A stretch of DNA of 64,000 nucleotides from Ensifer sp. IC3342. Its GTDB lineage: Bacteria > Pseudomonadota > Alphaproteobacteria > Rhizobiales > Rhizobiaceae. Positions within the stretch are counted from its first letter, which is position 1. Each line of letters starts with the position of its first letter. The translations under genes and the position numbers were made by a program. Of this stretch, positions 1 to 8,960 are shown piece after piece. Under the pieces are notes generated by a model. It saw nothing but the letters and a program-made list of their open reading frames with translations, was not told the DNA's origin and searched no databases. The stretch lies in assembly GCF_020193655.1 (NCBI RefSeq), contig NZ_JADYVE010000003.1, positions 186,001 to 250,000 on the forward strand, read 5' to 3'.

Positions 1-211
1 TGTCATCCGCGACCCGGACGACACAATGATCGTCGCCACGCGGCGAGCAATCGAGCCCCTCCGGCCCGACGGTCGCGAGTGCGGCGAACGGCGAGGCCTC
101 GATCATTTGCCGATACTTCGCAGTCAGCGCCTTCGTCACTTTGACGATCGAGGCCTCGCTTGTCTCGCCGTAGAGTGCCTTCAGTTCCTCGACCGTTGTG
201 ATAACTGTCAT
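1..211 (-). CDS. PPOX-family FMN-dependent flavoprotein (5' part only)
   Basis: The first 70 codons of a minus-strand gene run off the left edge. The protein begins MTVITTVEELKALYGETSEA and contains ASPFAALATVGPEGLDCSPRGD, typical of the N-terminal split-barrel strand of pyridoxamine 5'-phosphate oxidase-like flavoproteins (MSMEG_1061-type). Members bind FMN or F420 and reduce or oxidise small substrates; the substrate here cannot be told. The ATG follows a GGATGGA ribosome-binding stretch. The gene sits 67 bases downstream of the alpha/beta hydrolase on the same strand and may share its transcript. The missing C-terminus prevents a firmer subfamily call. Confidence 0.75.
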   Translation of the reverse strand, partial: MTVITTVEELKALYGETSEASIVKVTKALTAKYRQMIEASPFAALATVGPEGLDCSPRGDDHCVVRVADD

Positions 212-278
212 TCCATCCTCCGTGACGCCTGCTCTTGCATGCGCTTTCAACGGATAGCATGACGTCTTGATGACAGCA

Positions 279-1193
279 TCAAGCGATTCTCTTCAAGTGA
301 GCAGCTTTCCTGCCTTCACCAACGAAGGCCTTGATCCTGTCGATGACCGGTTCGGCGGAAACGATGCGGCGATGGCCAAAACCGTTCGCCCAGTACATTT
401 CGACATTCGGTCCGGCCGCCGCGTAGCGGCGGGCGTGGGCAGCGGAAACCTCCTTGTCGTCCTCCGCATGGATGACGAGCACCGGCTTCCTCAGCATGCC
501 GAGAATGCGGGCTGCGTCAAAACCTTCGACTCGGCGGCCGGACAGGCGTTCGACCATGCCTTCGAAGGCAGCCTGGGCTGCCGGCGCGAGAGCCATCATC
601 TTGCCGAAACCCCTGAAGAGCCATGTCATTTCGCTCGGCGCACCGATCAGAACCAGTTTTCCCGGAACCCGCGCCGGGACGTCGCAGACGACGGCGCCGG
701 CCGCACAGGCGAGGCTCGCGCCGCCGAAGGAATGGCCGATCGCGATGTCGAATCCATCGAAATGGCGCCAGGCCGCATCGATCACCCGCACCGCCTGGGG
801 CATCGTCAGCGACCGCCCCGGCGAAGCGCCGTGCCCCGGCCAATCGAGCGCAACCACCTCCGCACCGGCAGCATGCAGGCCATCGATCAAGGTCGCGAGA
901 TAGGCGCTGCGCGATCCCCAGCCATGGGCGAGCAGGATGCGCGGGCCTCCGGCCGGACGCGGCGCGAAATGATGCGCGACAAACCAGCCGCCAGCGTAAG
1001 AAAGAGAGACCTTTCGCGAGCGCTCCATGGTCGACGCCGCCGCCTTCAGCAAGGCCGCTTCCTTGGCGCTTTTCGGCTTGCGGCCCGGTGTGAGACAGAA
1101 GACTCTGAAAGCGACCCTGCCTGCAGCCTCGGTGGAGACGGCAGACACGGCCTTCAATGTCGCACGGATGACCTTGACCCCGAAGGATGCCAT
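279..1193 (-). CDS. alpha/beta hydrolase
   Basis: 304 aa with an alpha/beta-hydrolase fold: oxyanion-hole segment LLAHGWGSRSAYLATLI, nucleophile elbow GHSFGG (catalytic Ser), a late Asp in VLVIHAEDDKEV and a His in NGFGHRRI, giving a complete Ser-Asp-His triad. No signal peptide is obvious, so it is probably cytoplasmic. The substrate is unknown. It is divergent from a MarR-family regulator, and paired MarR-type palindromes lie just upstream of its ATG, so repression by that regulator is the simplest reading. The ATG has GAGAG about 9 bases upstream. Confidence 0.9.
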   Translation of the reverse strand: MASFGVKVIRATLKAVSAVSTEAAGRVAFRVFCLTPGRKPKSAKEAALLKAAASTMERSRKVSLSYAGGWFVAHHFAPRPAGGPRILLAHGWGSRSAYLATLIDGLHAAGAEVVALDWPGHGASPGRSLTMPQAVRVIDAAWRHFDGFDIAIGHSFGGASLACAAGAVVCDVPARVPGKLVLIGAPSEMTWLFRGFGKMMALAPAAQAAFEGMVERLSGRRVEGFDAARILGMLRKPVLVIHAEDDKEVSAAHARRYAAAGPNVEMYWANGFGHRRIVSAEPVIDRIKAFVGEGRKAAHLKRIA

Positions 1194-1210
1194 AGTGAAA
1201 CTCTCTTGAT

Positions 1211-1248
1211 ATGTTCAACTATGAACATCATTGTACAACGATGAACAA
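1211..1248. promoter_or_regulatory. tandem MarR-type operator in the hydrolase/marR divergent region
   Basis: Two similar inverted repeats lie in tandem: ATGTTCA-N4-TGAACAT (1211-1228) and TTGTACA-N4-TGAACAA (1231-1248), with centres 20 bp apart (two helical turns). They start 17 bp upstream of the hydrolase ATG and the second covers the preferred marR start codon. Position, symmetry and spacing fit dimeric MarR repressor sites controlling both genes; binding itself is inferred. Confidence 0.6.
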
Positions 1249-1720
1249 AAAGCAAGTGACAGCAGAACACCATCACTTCCCCTGGGATCATCCGCGCTTC
1301 CGAAGCTGGATCGCCGTCGCCCGCGCGTGCCAATTGATGCAACAGACATTGACGCGGGAACTCGCCCACCTCGACATCAAGCCGCCGCATCTCGATATCC
1401 TGATCAATCTCTATCGATTCGACGGAATCACGCAGCAGGAACTCGCACGCAAATTGCTCGTCGGTCGCTCCAACATGAGCATGCTGCTGCCGCAACTCGA
1501 GAAGCGCGGCCTGATAAAGCGACGAGGCGACGCGCGCGACAAGCGCGTCTTGCGGCTCTCGCTGACGCCGGCCGGCCGTACCCTCACCGAGGAGGCTATG
1601 GAAATCCAGACGGCGCTTATCGAAAAGTCGCTGACAGGTTCGCCGATCGAGGACTGCATGACGGTCGCGCAGTCGATGGAGCGGATCATCGCCACGCTGT
1701 TGAAGGAAGACGGTGATTGA
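1241..1720 (+). CDS. MarR-family transcriptional regulator
   Basis: 159 aa winged-helix MarR protein. The HTH/wing is visible as TQQELARKLLVGRSNMSMLLPQLEKRGLIKRRGDARDKRVLRLSLTPAGR, with the conserved D(A/x)RDKR wing. I chose the ATG giving MNKKQVTAEHHH; an in-frame ATG 30 bases upstream lies inside the first operator palindrome and would place the operators in coding sequence. Neither start has a convincing Shine-Dalgarno, so weak or leaderless translation is possible. It probably autoregulates and represses the divergent alpha/beta hydrolase; the inducing ligand is unknown. Confidence 0.9.
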   Translation: MNKKQVTAEHHHFPWDHPRFRSWIAVARACQLMQQTLTRELAHLDIKPPHLDILINLYRFDGITQQELARKLLVGRSNMSMLLPQLEKRGLIKRRGDARDKRVLRLSLTPAGRTLTEEAMEIQTALIEKSLTGSPIEDCMTVAQSMERIIATLLKEDGD

Positions 1721-1734
1721 TAACGCGCGTCCTG

Positions 1735-1827
1735 CGGCGCCGCGTCAACTCGGACCAAAACGGACGCCGTAGCCCTTTGGTTGCGTGTTTGATCCCTAAG
1801 CCGAGCCCGACTTAAGGAGACATGCAG
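1735..1827. repeat. decayed A-B composite palindrome
   Basis: The right half (about 1781-1827) matches the B hairpin seen elsewhere in the window: a TGCGTGTTTGATCC arm, then CTTAAGGAGACATGCA. The left part has the GCGCGT/GGCGC composition of the A hairpin but has lost symmetry. It fills the gap between the convergent marR and DUF971 genes. Identification rests on comparison with the better copies at 12.4, 23.8 and 44.5 kb. Confidence 0.5.
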
Positions 1828-1830
1828 TGG

Positions 1831-2205
1831 TCAGCGCGGCTTTTCCGACTTGTCGCGCGACATACCCTTTTCGGCCAGCTCCTGCTCATAGGCAGCGAAG
1901 AGTTCCGCGCCCTTCTCTCCCAATTCGCGCAGATAGCTCCAGGTGAAGATCCCCGTGTCATGGAAATCATCGAAGCCGATGCGCACGGCGTAGTTGCCGG
2001 TCGGCTGCATCGAAATGATCTGGACATTGCGCTTGCCGGGCACGGTCACCCGCTGGCCCGGCCCGTGCCCCTGCACCTCGGCCGACGGCGAAAGCACGCG
2101 CAGCAGTTCCGCTGACAGGTCATAGGAGGCGCCGTCATCGAAAGTGACGGTGAGGCGGTGACGGTCTTTCGATACACGCAACTCAGTCGGCCAGAATTCA
2201 CTCAT
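1831..2205 (-). CDS. DUF971 domain protein (GBBH-like N-terminal domain)
   Basis: 124 aa. It carries the small beta-rich domain found at the N-terminus of gamma-butyrobetaine hydroxylase and in some Mrp/ApbC proteins: WPTELRVSKDRHRLTVTFDDG, YDLSAELLRVLSPSAEVQGHG, then NYAVRIGFDDFHDTGIFTWSYLRELG. The function of the stand-alone form is not established. The chosen ATG has GGAG 8 bases upstream; a GTG three codons earlier has poor ribosome-binding spacing. The C-terminus is charged (KGMSRDKSEKPR). It is convergent with marR and divergent from moaA. Confidence 0.85.
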   Translation of the reverse strand: MSEFWPTELRVSKDRHRLTVTFDDGASYDLSAELLRVLSPSAEVQGHGPGQRVTVPGKRNVQIISMQPTGNYAVRIGFDDFHDTGIFTWSYLRELGEKGAELFAAYEQELAEKGMSRDKSEKPR

Positions 2206-2494
2206 GGTACTCACTCCGCATTCGTCCGCTGAGCACTACTCCAGATCATGGCCAGGGCCTATCAAATTCGTCTGCAGGCCAGACGTTCGCCTCTGAAATG
2301 TAAAATGAAGAATGGGCTGAGAAAGTCGAAACATTTTCAAATCTTTCGAGCCTATCCGGCGCCACTGCCGCTTCTTCCCTCGGATTCGGCCCGCGAGAGC
2401 TCCGCTCGACCGCCGCTTCACCGAAATTTGCGACAGTATGCGCCTTGACGCCACGGTTTTTGCCCACGACATTGAAAGCAGTGGGAGAAAAGCC

Positions 2495-3544
2495 TTGAAT
2501 AATGCCGCGATAGACAGAAACGGCGCACAGCCGCTCGACAATTCGACGACGCCCATGATCGACCCTTTTGGTCGGACGATTACCTATCTGCGCGTGTCAG
2601 TCACCGACCGCTGCGATTTTCGCTGTACCTACTGCATGGCGGAGCATATGACCTTCCTGCCGAAGAAGGATCTGCTGACGCTCGAGGAGTTGCACCGGCT
2701 CTGTTCCGCCTTCATCGCGAAAGGCGTGCGCAAGCTCCGGCTCACCGGAGGCGAGCCGTTGGTGCGCAAGAACATCATGTTCCTCGTTCGCGAACTCGGT
2801 AAGGAGATCGAGGCCGGCCGCCTCGACGAGCTGACACTGACGACCAACGGTTCGCAGCTTTCCAAATACGCAGCCGAACTGGCCGACTGTGGCGTGCGCC
2901 GTATCAATGTTTCTCTGGATACCCGCGACCACGACAAGTTCCGCCACATTACCCGCTGGGGCGAGCTCCCGAAGGTCCTCGAGGGCATCGATGCGGCCCA
3001 GGAAGCCGGTCTCAAGGTGAAGATCAACACGGTCGCGCTTAAGGGCTTCAACGACGCCGAGATTCCCGAGTTGATCCGCTGGGCACACGGGCGCGGCATG
3101 GAACTGACGCTGATCGAGACGATGCCGATGGGCGAAGTGGACGAGGACAGGACCGACCACTACCTGCCTCTTTCCGAGATGCGCGAGCGTCTCGAAACTC
3201 AGTTCACGCTCAAGGATATCCCCTACCGCACCGGTGGGCCTGCCCGCTACGTCGAGGTGGCCGAGACCGGCGGGCGCCTCGGACTGATTACCCCGCTCAC
3301 CCACAATTTCTGCGAAAGCTGCAACCGCGTCCGGCTGACCTGCACCGGCACGCTCTATATGTGCCTCGGCCAGAACGACGCGGCTGATCTGCGCGCTGCG
3401 CTGCGCTCGACCGACGACGATGCCTACCTCTCTCGTGTCATCGACGAGGCGATCTCCCGCAAGCCGAAGGGTCACGACTTCATCATCGATCGCGAACATA
3501 ACCGCCCGGCCGTGGCGCGCCACATGAGCGTAACCGGCGGCTAA
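2495..3544 (+). CDS. moaA: GTP 3',8-cyclase (MoaA), radical SAM
   Basis: 349 aa. It catalyses the radical-SAM cyclisation of GTP that opens molybdenum-cofactor biosynthesis. The SAM 4Fe-4S motif CDFRCTYCM, the [11 protein letters not shown] segment, the C-terminal cluster motif [18 protein letters not shown], and the terminal GG needed for the active site are all present. The best start is TTG, with GTGGGAG 7 bases upstream; an ATG 57 bases further upstream lacks a ribosome-binding site and adds residues outside the family. mobA and mobB for guanylylation of Moco lie 4 kb downstream. Confidence 0.97.
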   Translation: MNNAAIDRNGAQPLDNSTTPMIDPFGRTITYLRVSVTDRCDFRCTYCMAEHMTFLPKKDLLTLEELHRLCSAFIAKGVRKLRLTGGEPLVRKNIMFLVRELGKEIEAGRLDELTLTTNGSQLSKYAAELADCGVRRINVSLDTRDHDKFRHITRWGELPKVLEGIDAAQEAGLKVKINTVALKGFNDAEIPELIRWAHGRGMELTLIETMPMGEVDEDRTDHYLPLSEMRERLETQFTLKDIPYRTGGPARYVEVAETGGRLGLITPLTHNFCESCNRVRLTCTGTLYMCLGQNDAADLRAALRSTDDDAYLSRVIDEAISRKPKGHDFIIDREHNRPAVARHMSVTGG

Positions 3545-3568
3545 GCGGTATAGAGGTTGTATGCATAA

Positions 3569-3727
3569 TGCCCCTCATCCGCCTGCCGACACCTTCTCCC
3601 CGCTTGCGGGGCGAAGGGACTAGCTGCAGCGTCCTGCCCCTTTGTTGGTCGAATGTAGTCGGTGGCCTCTAGGAGACAGATCCCCTCTCCCCGCCCGCGG
3701 GGAGAGGGCTAGGGGTGAGGGGCGATT
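3569..3727. repeat. RIME-like palindromic intergenic repeat (two halves)
   Basis: The first half runs CCCCTCATCCGCCTGCC... with a CTTCTCCCCG/CGGGGCGAAGG hairpin (3570-3622). The second half (3681-3722) has CCCTCTCCCCG/CGGGGAGAGGG followed by AGGGGTGAGGGG. About 58 bases separate them. Related halves occur at 35.58, 41.65 and 56.75 kb. The sequence resembles the Rhizobium-specific intergenic mosaic elements (RIME) known from rhizobia. It lies between the convergent moaA and mcpZ-like genes. Confidence 0.75.
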
Positions 3728-3788
3728 CCCGACGAAGCTCGTTGCATGCGAAAATTCCGGGCGGAAACCCGCCTTTCCTGAGGCGGTC

Positions 3789-6338
3789 TTAAGCGGCGTA
3801 ATTCGAGCCGTACCGAACCTGGCCCTGGTCGCCCATGCTGCTGGTGCCGGTCTTGAAGCGTTCGATCTTCTCGTTGAGCGCTTCCACCTGCCGGCGCAGG
3901 CCATGGATTTCGGCCGTGTTCTCCTCCACCATCGCAGCGTTCTGCTGCGTGATGAGCTCAACCTCGTGGACGGCCGAATTGACCTCGCTGAGGCCCCTGT
4001 ACTGGTCAGCGGCGGAGGCCTCGATATTGCTGACGAGCCGGTGAATGGTGGCGATATGGTCGTTGATGACCGTCAGCGCTTCCCCCGTTTCCTGCACCAG
4101 CGCCACGCCGCTACGCACCTGGGCGGAGCTTGCCGAGATCAACCCTTTGATCTCGCGGGCGGCTCCCGCGCAACGCTGCGCCAGTTCGCGCACCTCCTGG
4201 GCGACGACGGCGAAGCCACGGCCCGCCTCGCCGGCGCGAGCCGCCTCGACGCCCGCGTTCAGCGCCAGAAGGTTGGTCTGGAAAGCAATCTCGTCGATCA
4301 CGCCGATGATCGTGCCGATCTTCTCGGACGAGCGATTGATTTCGGCCATGGCATCGATCGCCTTGGCGACGACCTGGCCGGAATGCTGCGCATAATTGTT
4401 CGTCTCATCGACCGATACGGTCGTGCTGCGGGCGCTTTCGGCGGTCGAGCGCACGAGTTCGGTGAGCTGACGGAGCGCGCGCGAGCTCTCTTCGAGAGCC
4501 GCGGCCTGTTGCTCGGTACGGCGGGCAAGATCGTCGGCCGAAGCGGAGAGATTGCCTGTGCCGCCGGAAATCTCTTCTGCGACGAGCCGCACATCCGTGA
4601 GCGTCGCACGCAGCGCCTCGACGGCGTTGTTGTAGGTGCGGGCCATGATGACGTAGTCGGCCGGCAGATCTTCCGCCATGCCTTCCTCGAGATTGCCGGC
4701 TGCAAGCTGGGCGAGAACATCGGAAAGGGCGTTGAGCGCCTGCATCTGCTCGGCTTCGATGCGTGCGCGTTCCTGCGAGCGCCTGGCCTGCTCCTCGGCA
4801 GACAATGTCCGCGCGGCTTCAGCCTCGCGCTCCAGCCGCACGTTTTCAAGTGCGTTGTCGCGGAAGACGGCGACCGAGCGCACCATATCGCCGATCTCGT
4901 CGCCGCGGTTGCGACCTTCGATCGCCACTTCGAGATCGCCGTTGGCAAGCCGCGTCATGGTTTCGGTGACGCGTTTCAGCGGGCCGCGCAGCGTCTCGAC
5001 AAGCATCAAACCGCCGATGATCGCCAGCAGCGTTCCGGCAACCATTGCGATGATCGAGGCCGTCGCCGAGCGCTGGCTGTCCTGCTTTCCAGCTTCCTGT
5101 GCACTACTGACGAATCTCTCGAGCGTGCGGCTCGCATCGGCGACCAGCGTCGCTGCCTCGCTCTTGGCGGTCAGCCAGCGGCCGCCAACGTCAATCAGCG
5201 CGGCCGTGCCCTTGTCGATGTTGTTGAGCGAGGGACCAAGCTTTGCCGGCAGATCGCGGAGTGCTGCGTTCTTGCCGCCGAGCTCGGAGAGCTTCCCGGC
5301 TGCCTCGCGTACGGCCTTTATATCTGCAATCACGAGATCACGGCTTGCCGCATCGAGCGAGCGGTGCAATTCGCTGATATGAAAGCGGGTATTGTCGAGG
5401 CCCTTGAAAGTATCGCCCATCAGGGCGATCAGCGTCTTCAGCGTCGAGATTTCCCCATCCATGCCGACGAAGCGCTTGGCTGCAGTGTCCGAATTCTTGA
5501 CTGCCTCCTTGGCAAAATCGGCCTCGTATTTCGAGAGCTTGCTGAGAATCGGTACTAGGGCGTTCTTTTTCGCCTCGTTCTCCTGGGCGCCTGCGAGGAT
5601 TGTCTGAATCTTCAGCGCCTGTTCCTTGAGTTCGCCGATCGGTTTCCGGACCTTTTCGGAAGCGATCTTCTCGGCTTCCTCGATCTGCTTCAGCAGATGC
5701 GGCAGCAGCTTATTCGCCTGGTCGATCTTCGCGTCGGGATTGACGGCCATGGTTACCGGCAGGCGGAATTTCTTGATGCGTTCGGCGACGCCCTGGTAGG
5801 CGGCCGCATCGAAGAGCAGCGCCTTGGCAAAGGCTTCCTTTTCACCCGATTCGCTCCGGATGATATCGATCTGCTTGTAGGCGCTGTTGCCCGTCTTCGT
5901 CATGTCGGCAAGCGCCGCTTCCAGCGACGTCGTTACCGTGTCCTGCTCGACCTTGACCGCCCAGAGCTTGTCGGTCTGGCTGCGCATCTGGCCACCGAGT
6001 GCAACGACAGAGGCGATCTGCGCCCTGTCCGCGTCACGCGCCAGCAGCGATTCGAGAGTTCTGACCCCCTCTTCCTGCTCGCCAATCTCCTTCGAAAGGA
6101 CATCGCGCGTTTCCCCGCTCGGATTGTCGGCGAAGGCCTGCACGGCACTACGCAGAGCCTGAAAATCCGAGAGGTTGTTGATCGTTTCGCGGGTGACGGT
6201 CATGTGACCATTGAGCGTACGAGCGGTGAAAAAGCCGACGAGACCAATTCCGGCGATCAGAGCCACGAGCGGAACCACGAAGAGGAGGACTTTTGTGACG
6301 ATGCGCAGGCGCTGTAGAAGGCGATCGATCAAAGACAT
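3789..6338 (-). CDS. mcpZ: methyl-accepting chemotaxis protein, McpZ-like, large periplasmic domain
   Basis: 849 aa chemoreceptor. TM1 is about residues 15-40, a helical periplasmic region of nearly 390 residues follows, TM2 is about 425-447 ([19 protein letters not shown]), then HAMP and a signalling domain with the conserved tip [40 protein letters not shown]. The periplasmic part is mostly long amphipathic helices with no Cache or PAS signature. That length and lack of known folds recall S. meliloti McpZ, which is the basis for the symbol. I chose the ATG giving [12 protein letters not shown], directly before TM1. No NWETF-like CheR/CheB tether is visible at the C-terminus (RYGSNYAA). Confidence 0.9.
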   Translation of the reverse strand: MSLIDRLLQRLRIVTKVLLFVVPLVALIAGIGLVGFFTARTLNGHMTVTRETINNLSDFQALRSAVQAFADNPSGETRDVLSKEIGEQEEGVRTLESLLARDADRAQIASVVALGGQMRSQTDKLWAVKVEQDTVTTSLEAALADMTKTGNSAYKQIDIIRSESGEKEAFAKALLFDAAAYQGVAERIKKFRLPVTMAVNPDAKIDQANKLLPHLLKQIEEAEKIASEKVRKPIGELKEQALKIQTILAGAQENEAKKNALVPILSKLSKYEADFAKEAVKNSDTAAKRFVGMDGEISTLKTLIALMGDTFKGLDNTRFHISELHRSLDAASRDLVIADIKAVREAAGKLSELGGKNAALRDLPAKLGPSLNNIDKGTAALIDVGGRWLTAKSEAATLVADASRTLERFVSSAQEAGKQDSQRSATASIIAMVAGTLLAIIGGLMLVETLRGPLKRVTETMTRLANGDLEVAIEGRNRGDEIGDMVRSVAVFRDNALENVRLEREAEAARTLSAEEQARRSQERARIEAEQMQALNALSDVLAQLAAGNLEEGMAEDLPADYVIMARTYNNAVEALRATLTDVRLVAEEISGGTGNLSASADDLARRTEQQAAALEESSRALRQLTELVRSTAESARSTTVSVDETNNYAQHSGQVVAKAIDAMAEINRSSEKIGTIIGVIDEIAFQTNLLALNAGVEAARAGEAGRGFAVVAQEVRELAQRCAGAAREIKGLISASSAQVRSGVALVQETGEALTVINDHIATIHRLVSNIEASAADQYRGLSEVNSAVHEVELITQQNAAMVEENTAEIHGLRRQVEALNEKIERFKTGTSSMGDQGQVRYGSNYAA

Positions 6339-6753
6339 TGCGGACCCCAGGTTCTTATTATGAGGAACATGCCCGCACGGTGGCTTCTCTTGGCGGAAGT
6401 GGTAATGCCGGCGGAAGCACCTCCCAGGCTCCGGCGGACATTTCTCGGATCGACGGCGTTGCAAGATTCAGTGACCGTGATCCACCGATCGCTTCATGCG
6501 ATTGCACTGCGGAATCGTCGCAACGATAGGCAGCGAAACTTAAGATTCCGCGAATAAAGCTCCGAGGCCGGCGATTGTGCCCCTCGGATCTCGCGTCGAT
6601 GCGGTTCGCCCCTCAGATGGGAAGCGATCTTGCACAAACGATGCTTGAGTTTGCGGGGATTGGCAGTCAATGCTTGGACAGGGCGCATCTCCATGGGATG
6701 GATTCGCCTCCCCGCCAAACATTGGCCTCGGCCGAAGGCCATCAGGAAGACGA
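6339..6753. other. 415-base divergent intergenic region
   Basis: Shared upstream region of the mcpZ-like gene and the EamA transporter. I see no confident promoter, RNA or repeat. A GGCA-TGC pair near 6661-6674 resembles a sigma-54 site, but its spacing is two bases short. Short frames here show no family features. Confidence 0.5.
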
Positions 6754-7662
6754 ATGCATTCATCTGCCAATTTCCGCGGCATCGTTTTCATGTGCCTTGC
6801 CATGATCAGCTTTGCCTGCAACGACGCGCTCGTAAAATCCGTAACGGGCGTCATGAATACCGGGCAGATCATGTTCGTCCGCGGGTTGCTCACTACTCTG
6901 ATGGTGCTGCTGTTCGCGTTCCACTTTCGCGCATTCCGCCCGATCCGAACGATCCTGCGTCCAGCAATCATCCTGCGTATCGCCATGGAGGCGCTGGCTT
7001 CGATCACTTATATTTCGGCGCTTGGCCAGATACCGCTCGCAAACGCCTCGGCGATCATGCAGGCGCTGCCGTTGGCCGTGACGCTCGGCGCCGCGCTTTT
7101 CCTGCGCGAACCTGTCGGCTGGCGTCGCTGGGCGGCGATCGCCATCGGCTTCCTCGGCGTGCTGATCGTGCTGCGGCCCGGGCCGGAGGGCTTCACCCCG
7201 GCGGCATTAATCGTCGTCGCCTGCGTCTTCTGCACCGCGACGCGTGATCTTTGCACTCGCCGCATCGGCAGCGACGTACCGTCGCTCTTCATTACGGTCA
7301 CCACCGCCATGGTAACGACCTTGGTCGGCGCCCTCCTGATTGTGCCGTTCGGCGGCTGGCAGCCGATGTCGACCACCTCGCTCACCCATATTGCCGGTGC
7401 CAGCGTGCTCCTGATGCTTGGCTACCAGACGATCGTGCTCGCGATGCGCGATGGCGACATCTCGGCCATCGCGCCGTTCCGCTACACGAGCCTGCTCTGG
7501 TCGATCGCAATCGGCATTTTCTTCTTCACGGAAACACCGGATCGCTGGATGCTGGCGGGGGTTGCCGTCATCGTCGGATCCGGCCTCTACACCTTCTACC
7601 GGGAGAGCCTGCGCGGAAGGAAGGCCGTCGCCCGACGCTCCCTTGCCGGCCCTCTCGAATAG
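6754..7662 (+). CDS. EamA/DMT-superfamily transporter
   Basis: 302 aa with about ten hydrophobic segments arranged as two EamA repeats. The first begins GIVFMCLAMISFACNDALVK and includes LGQIPLANASAIMQALPLAVTLGAALFLREPVGWRRW; the second includes DISAIAPFRYTSLLWSIAIGIFFFTETPDRWMLAGVAVIVGSGLY. Such proteins export metabolites across the inner membrane; the substrate is unknown. The ATG giving MHSSANFRG has AGGAAG 6 bases upstream; an earlier ATG adds an atypical hydrophilic lead. It ends 12 bases before mobA, so it probably heads an operon with mobA-mobB. Confidence 0.9.
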   Translation: MHSSANFRGIVFMCLAMISFACNDALVKSVTGVMNTGQIMFVRGLLTTLMVLLFAFHFRAFRPIRTILRPAIILRIAMEALASITYISALGQIPLANASAIMQALPLAVTLGAALFLREPVGWRRWAAIAIGFLGVLIVLRPGPEGFTPAALIVVACVFCTATRDLCTRRIGSDVPSLFITVTTAMVTTLVGALLIVPFGGWQPMSTTSLTHIAGASVLLMLGYQTIVLAMRDGDISAIAPFRYTSLLWSIAIGIFFFTETPDRWMLAGVAVIVGSGLYTFYRESLRGRKAVARRSLAGPLE

Positions 7663-7674
7663 AGGAACGCGTCG

Positions 7675-8334
7675 ATGGTCACGAATGCGCCAGAAGCACC
7701 GAAACGCCCGCCCGCCGTTATCCTCGGTGGCGGGCGATCGTCGCGCATGGGTCGCCCGAAGGCCGGCCTCGTACTCGATGGCCGGCCCATCCTCGACCAC
7801 ATCGTCGAACGGCTCGCGCCGCAGGTGGGAAGCATCGCGCTCAACCTCAATGCCGATCCCGGCATCAACCTTCCGCCCGGTCTTGCCGTGGTTGCCGACA
7901 CGGTGCCCGGTTACTTCGGCCCCCTCGCCGGCATCCTCACCGCCATGCGCCACGCTGCAGACGTTGCGCCGCATGCTACCCATGTTCTGACCGTGGCGAC
8001 CGACACGCCATTCTTTCCCGACGACCTCGTTGGCCGGCTCTCCTCCGTGCCCGACCTGCAGGGGAAGATTGCCGTCGCTTGGTCCGATGGGGAGATGCAT
8101 CCCCTTTTCGCGCTCTGGCCGGTCGCGATCGCCGATGATCTCGAGGCCTGGATCCGTACCGACGCCAAGTTGCGCGTGCGCGCTTTCATTGCGCGCCATC
8201 CTTCGGCAGCGGTAAACTTCCCGATGATCGCGACAAAGGCTGGTCCGCTCGATCCCTTCTTCAATATCAATACGCCGGAACAGCTTCGAGAGGCCGAAGC
8301 TTGGCTGCAACGCCTCAAGGATCCCAAACCATGA
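7675..8334 (+). CDS. mobA: molybdenum cofactor guanylyltransferase (MobA)
   Basis: 219 aa nucleotidyltransferase that joins GMP to molybdopterin to make MGD. The signature LGGGRSSRMGRPKA near residue 18 binds GTP, and the metal-binding TDTPFFPDDLV follows near residue 110. The end FNINTPEQLREAEAWL is family-typical. It overlaps mobB by an ATGA junction, so the two are translationally coupled. The 11-residue hydrophilic lead before PPAVILGGG is normal for rhizobial copies. Confidence 0.95.
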   Translation: MVTNAPEAPKRPPAVILGGGRSSRMGRPKAGLVLDGRPILDHIVERLAPQVGSIALNLNADPGINLPPGLAVVADTVPGYFGPLAGILTAMRHAADVAPHATHVLTVATDTPFFPDDLVGRLSSVPDLQGKIAVAWSDGEMHPLFALWPVAIADDLEAWIRTDAKLRVRAFIARHPSAAVNFPMIATKAGPLDPFFNINTPEQLREAEAWLQRLKDPKP

Positions 8335-8843
8335 CCCAACCCAGGATATTCGGCATTGCCGGCTGGAAGAACTCGGGCAAGACCGGCCTTATGGTCCGTC
8401 TCGTCAGCGAAATGACACAGCGCGGCTACGTCGTCTCCACCGTCAAACACGCCCACCACGACTTCGACATCGACAAGGTCGGCGCCGACAGTTACCGCCA
8501 CCGGGAGGCGGGCGCACATGAGGTCACGATCGTCTCCTCGACACGCTTCGCGATCATGCACGAGCTGCGCGGCGCGCCGGAACCGTCCTTCGAGGAAATT
8601 CTGGCGCGACTCGCTCCCTGTGATCTCGTGTTGATCGAAGGTTACAAACGCGAGCCGATCCCGAAGATCGAAGCGCGACGGAGGGATTCGGCCAACCGCG
8701 AGCCGCTGGCGCCGAGCGACCCGCACATCGTCGCCATTGCCGCGGATCATCCAGTGACCGATACCGATCTTTCGGTCTTCGACCTCGACGACACGGCGGC
8801 GATCGCCGACTTCGTCGAAAAGGTTACGGGGCTGCGTGGCTGA
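8331..8843 (+). CDS. mobB: molybdopterin-guanine dinucleotide biosynthesis protein B (MobB)
   Basis: 170 aa P-loop GTPase accessory to MobA. The Walker A is GWKNSGKT near residues 11-18, followed by VSTVKHAHHDFDIDKVGADSYRHREAGA and the switch-like LVLIEGYKREPIPKIEARR, both diagnostic for MobB. Its ATG overlaps the mobA stop (ATGA). A starter codon further upstream lies inside mobA and is unnecessary. Confidence 0.95.
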   Translation: MTQPRIFGIAGWKNSGKTGLMVRLVSEMTQRGYVVSTVKHAHHDFDIDKVGADSYRHREAGAHEVTIVSSTRFAIMHELRGAPEPSFEEILARLAPCDLVLIEGYKREPIPKIEARRRDSANREPLAPSDPHIVAIAADHPVTDTDLSVFDLDDTAAIADFVEKVTGLRG

Positions 8844-8910
8844 GCCTGCGGATCGAGCGCTTTCCGCAGCGGCTGCTCAAAGGCATTACAGGCCTTGACG
8901 CCAGACATAG

Positions 8911-8933
8911 GAAAGGGCCGGTCTCCCGGCCCC
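8911..8933 (-). terminator. hairpin terminator after the OmpA-family gene
   Basis: GGGCCGG and CCGGCCC pair around a four-base loop (8915-8932). Read on the minus strand the stem is followed by TTTCC, 28 bases past the stop of the OmpA-family gene. It could equally sit at the end of the mobB transcript, although the plus strand has no T-run. Confidence 0.5.
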
Positions 8934-8960
8934 GTCCATTATCAAACAACGCTGCCGCAA

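Noticed and set aside
3642-5558. 638-codon plus-strand open frame opposite the mcpZ-like gene
   Set aside because: It starts in a RIME-like repeat and lies antisense to the signalling domain of the chemoreceptor; no domains are seen.
6661-6678. possible sigma-54 promoter before the EamA gene
   Set aside because: GG and GC elements are 8 rather than 10 bases apart and no enhancer-binding protein gene is near.
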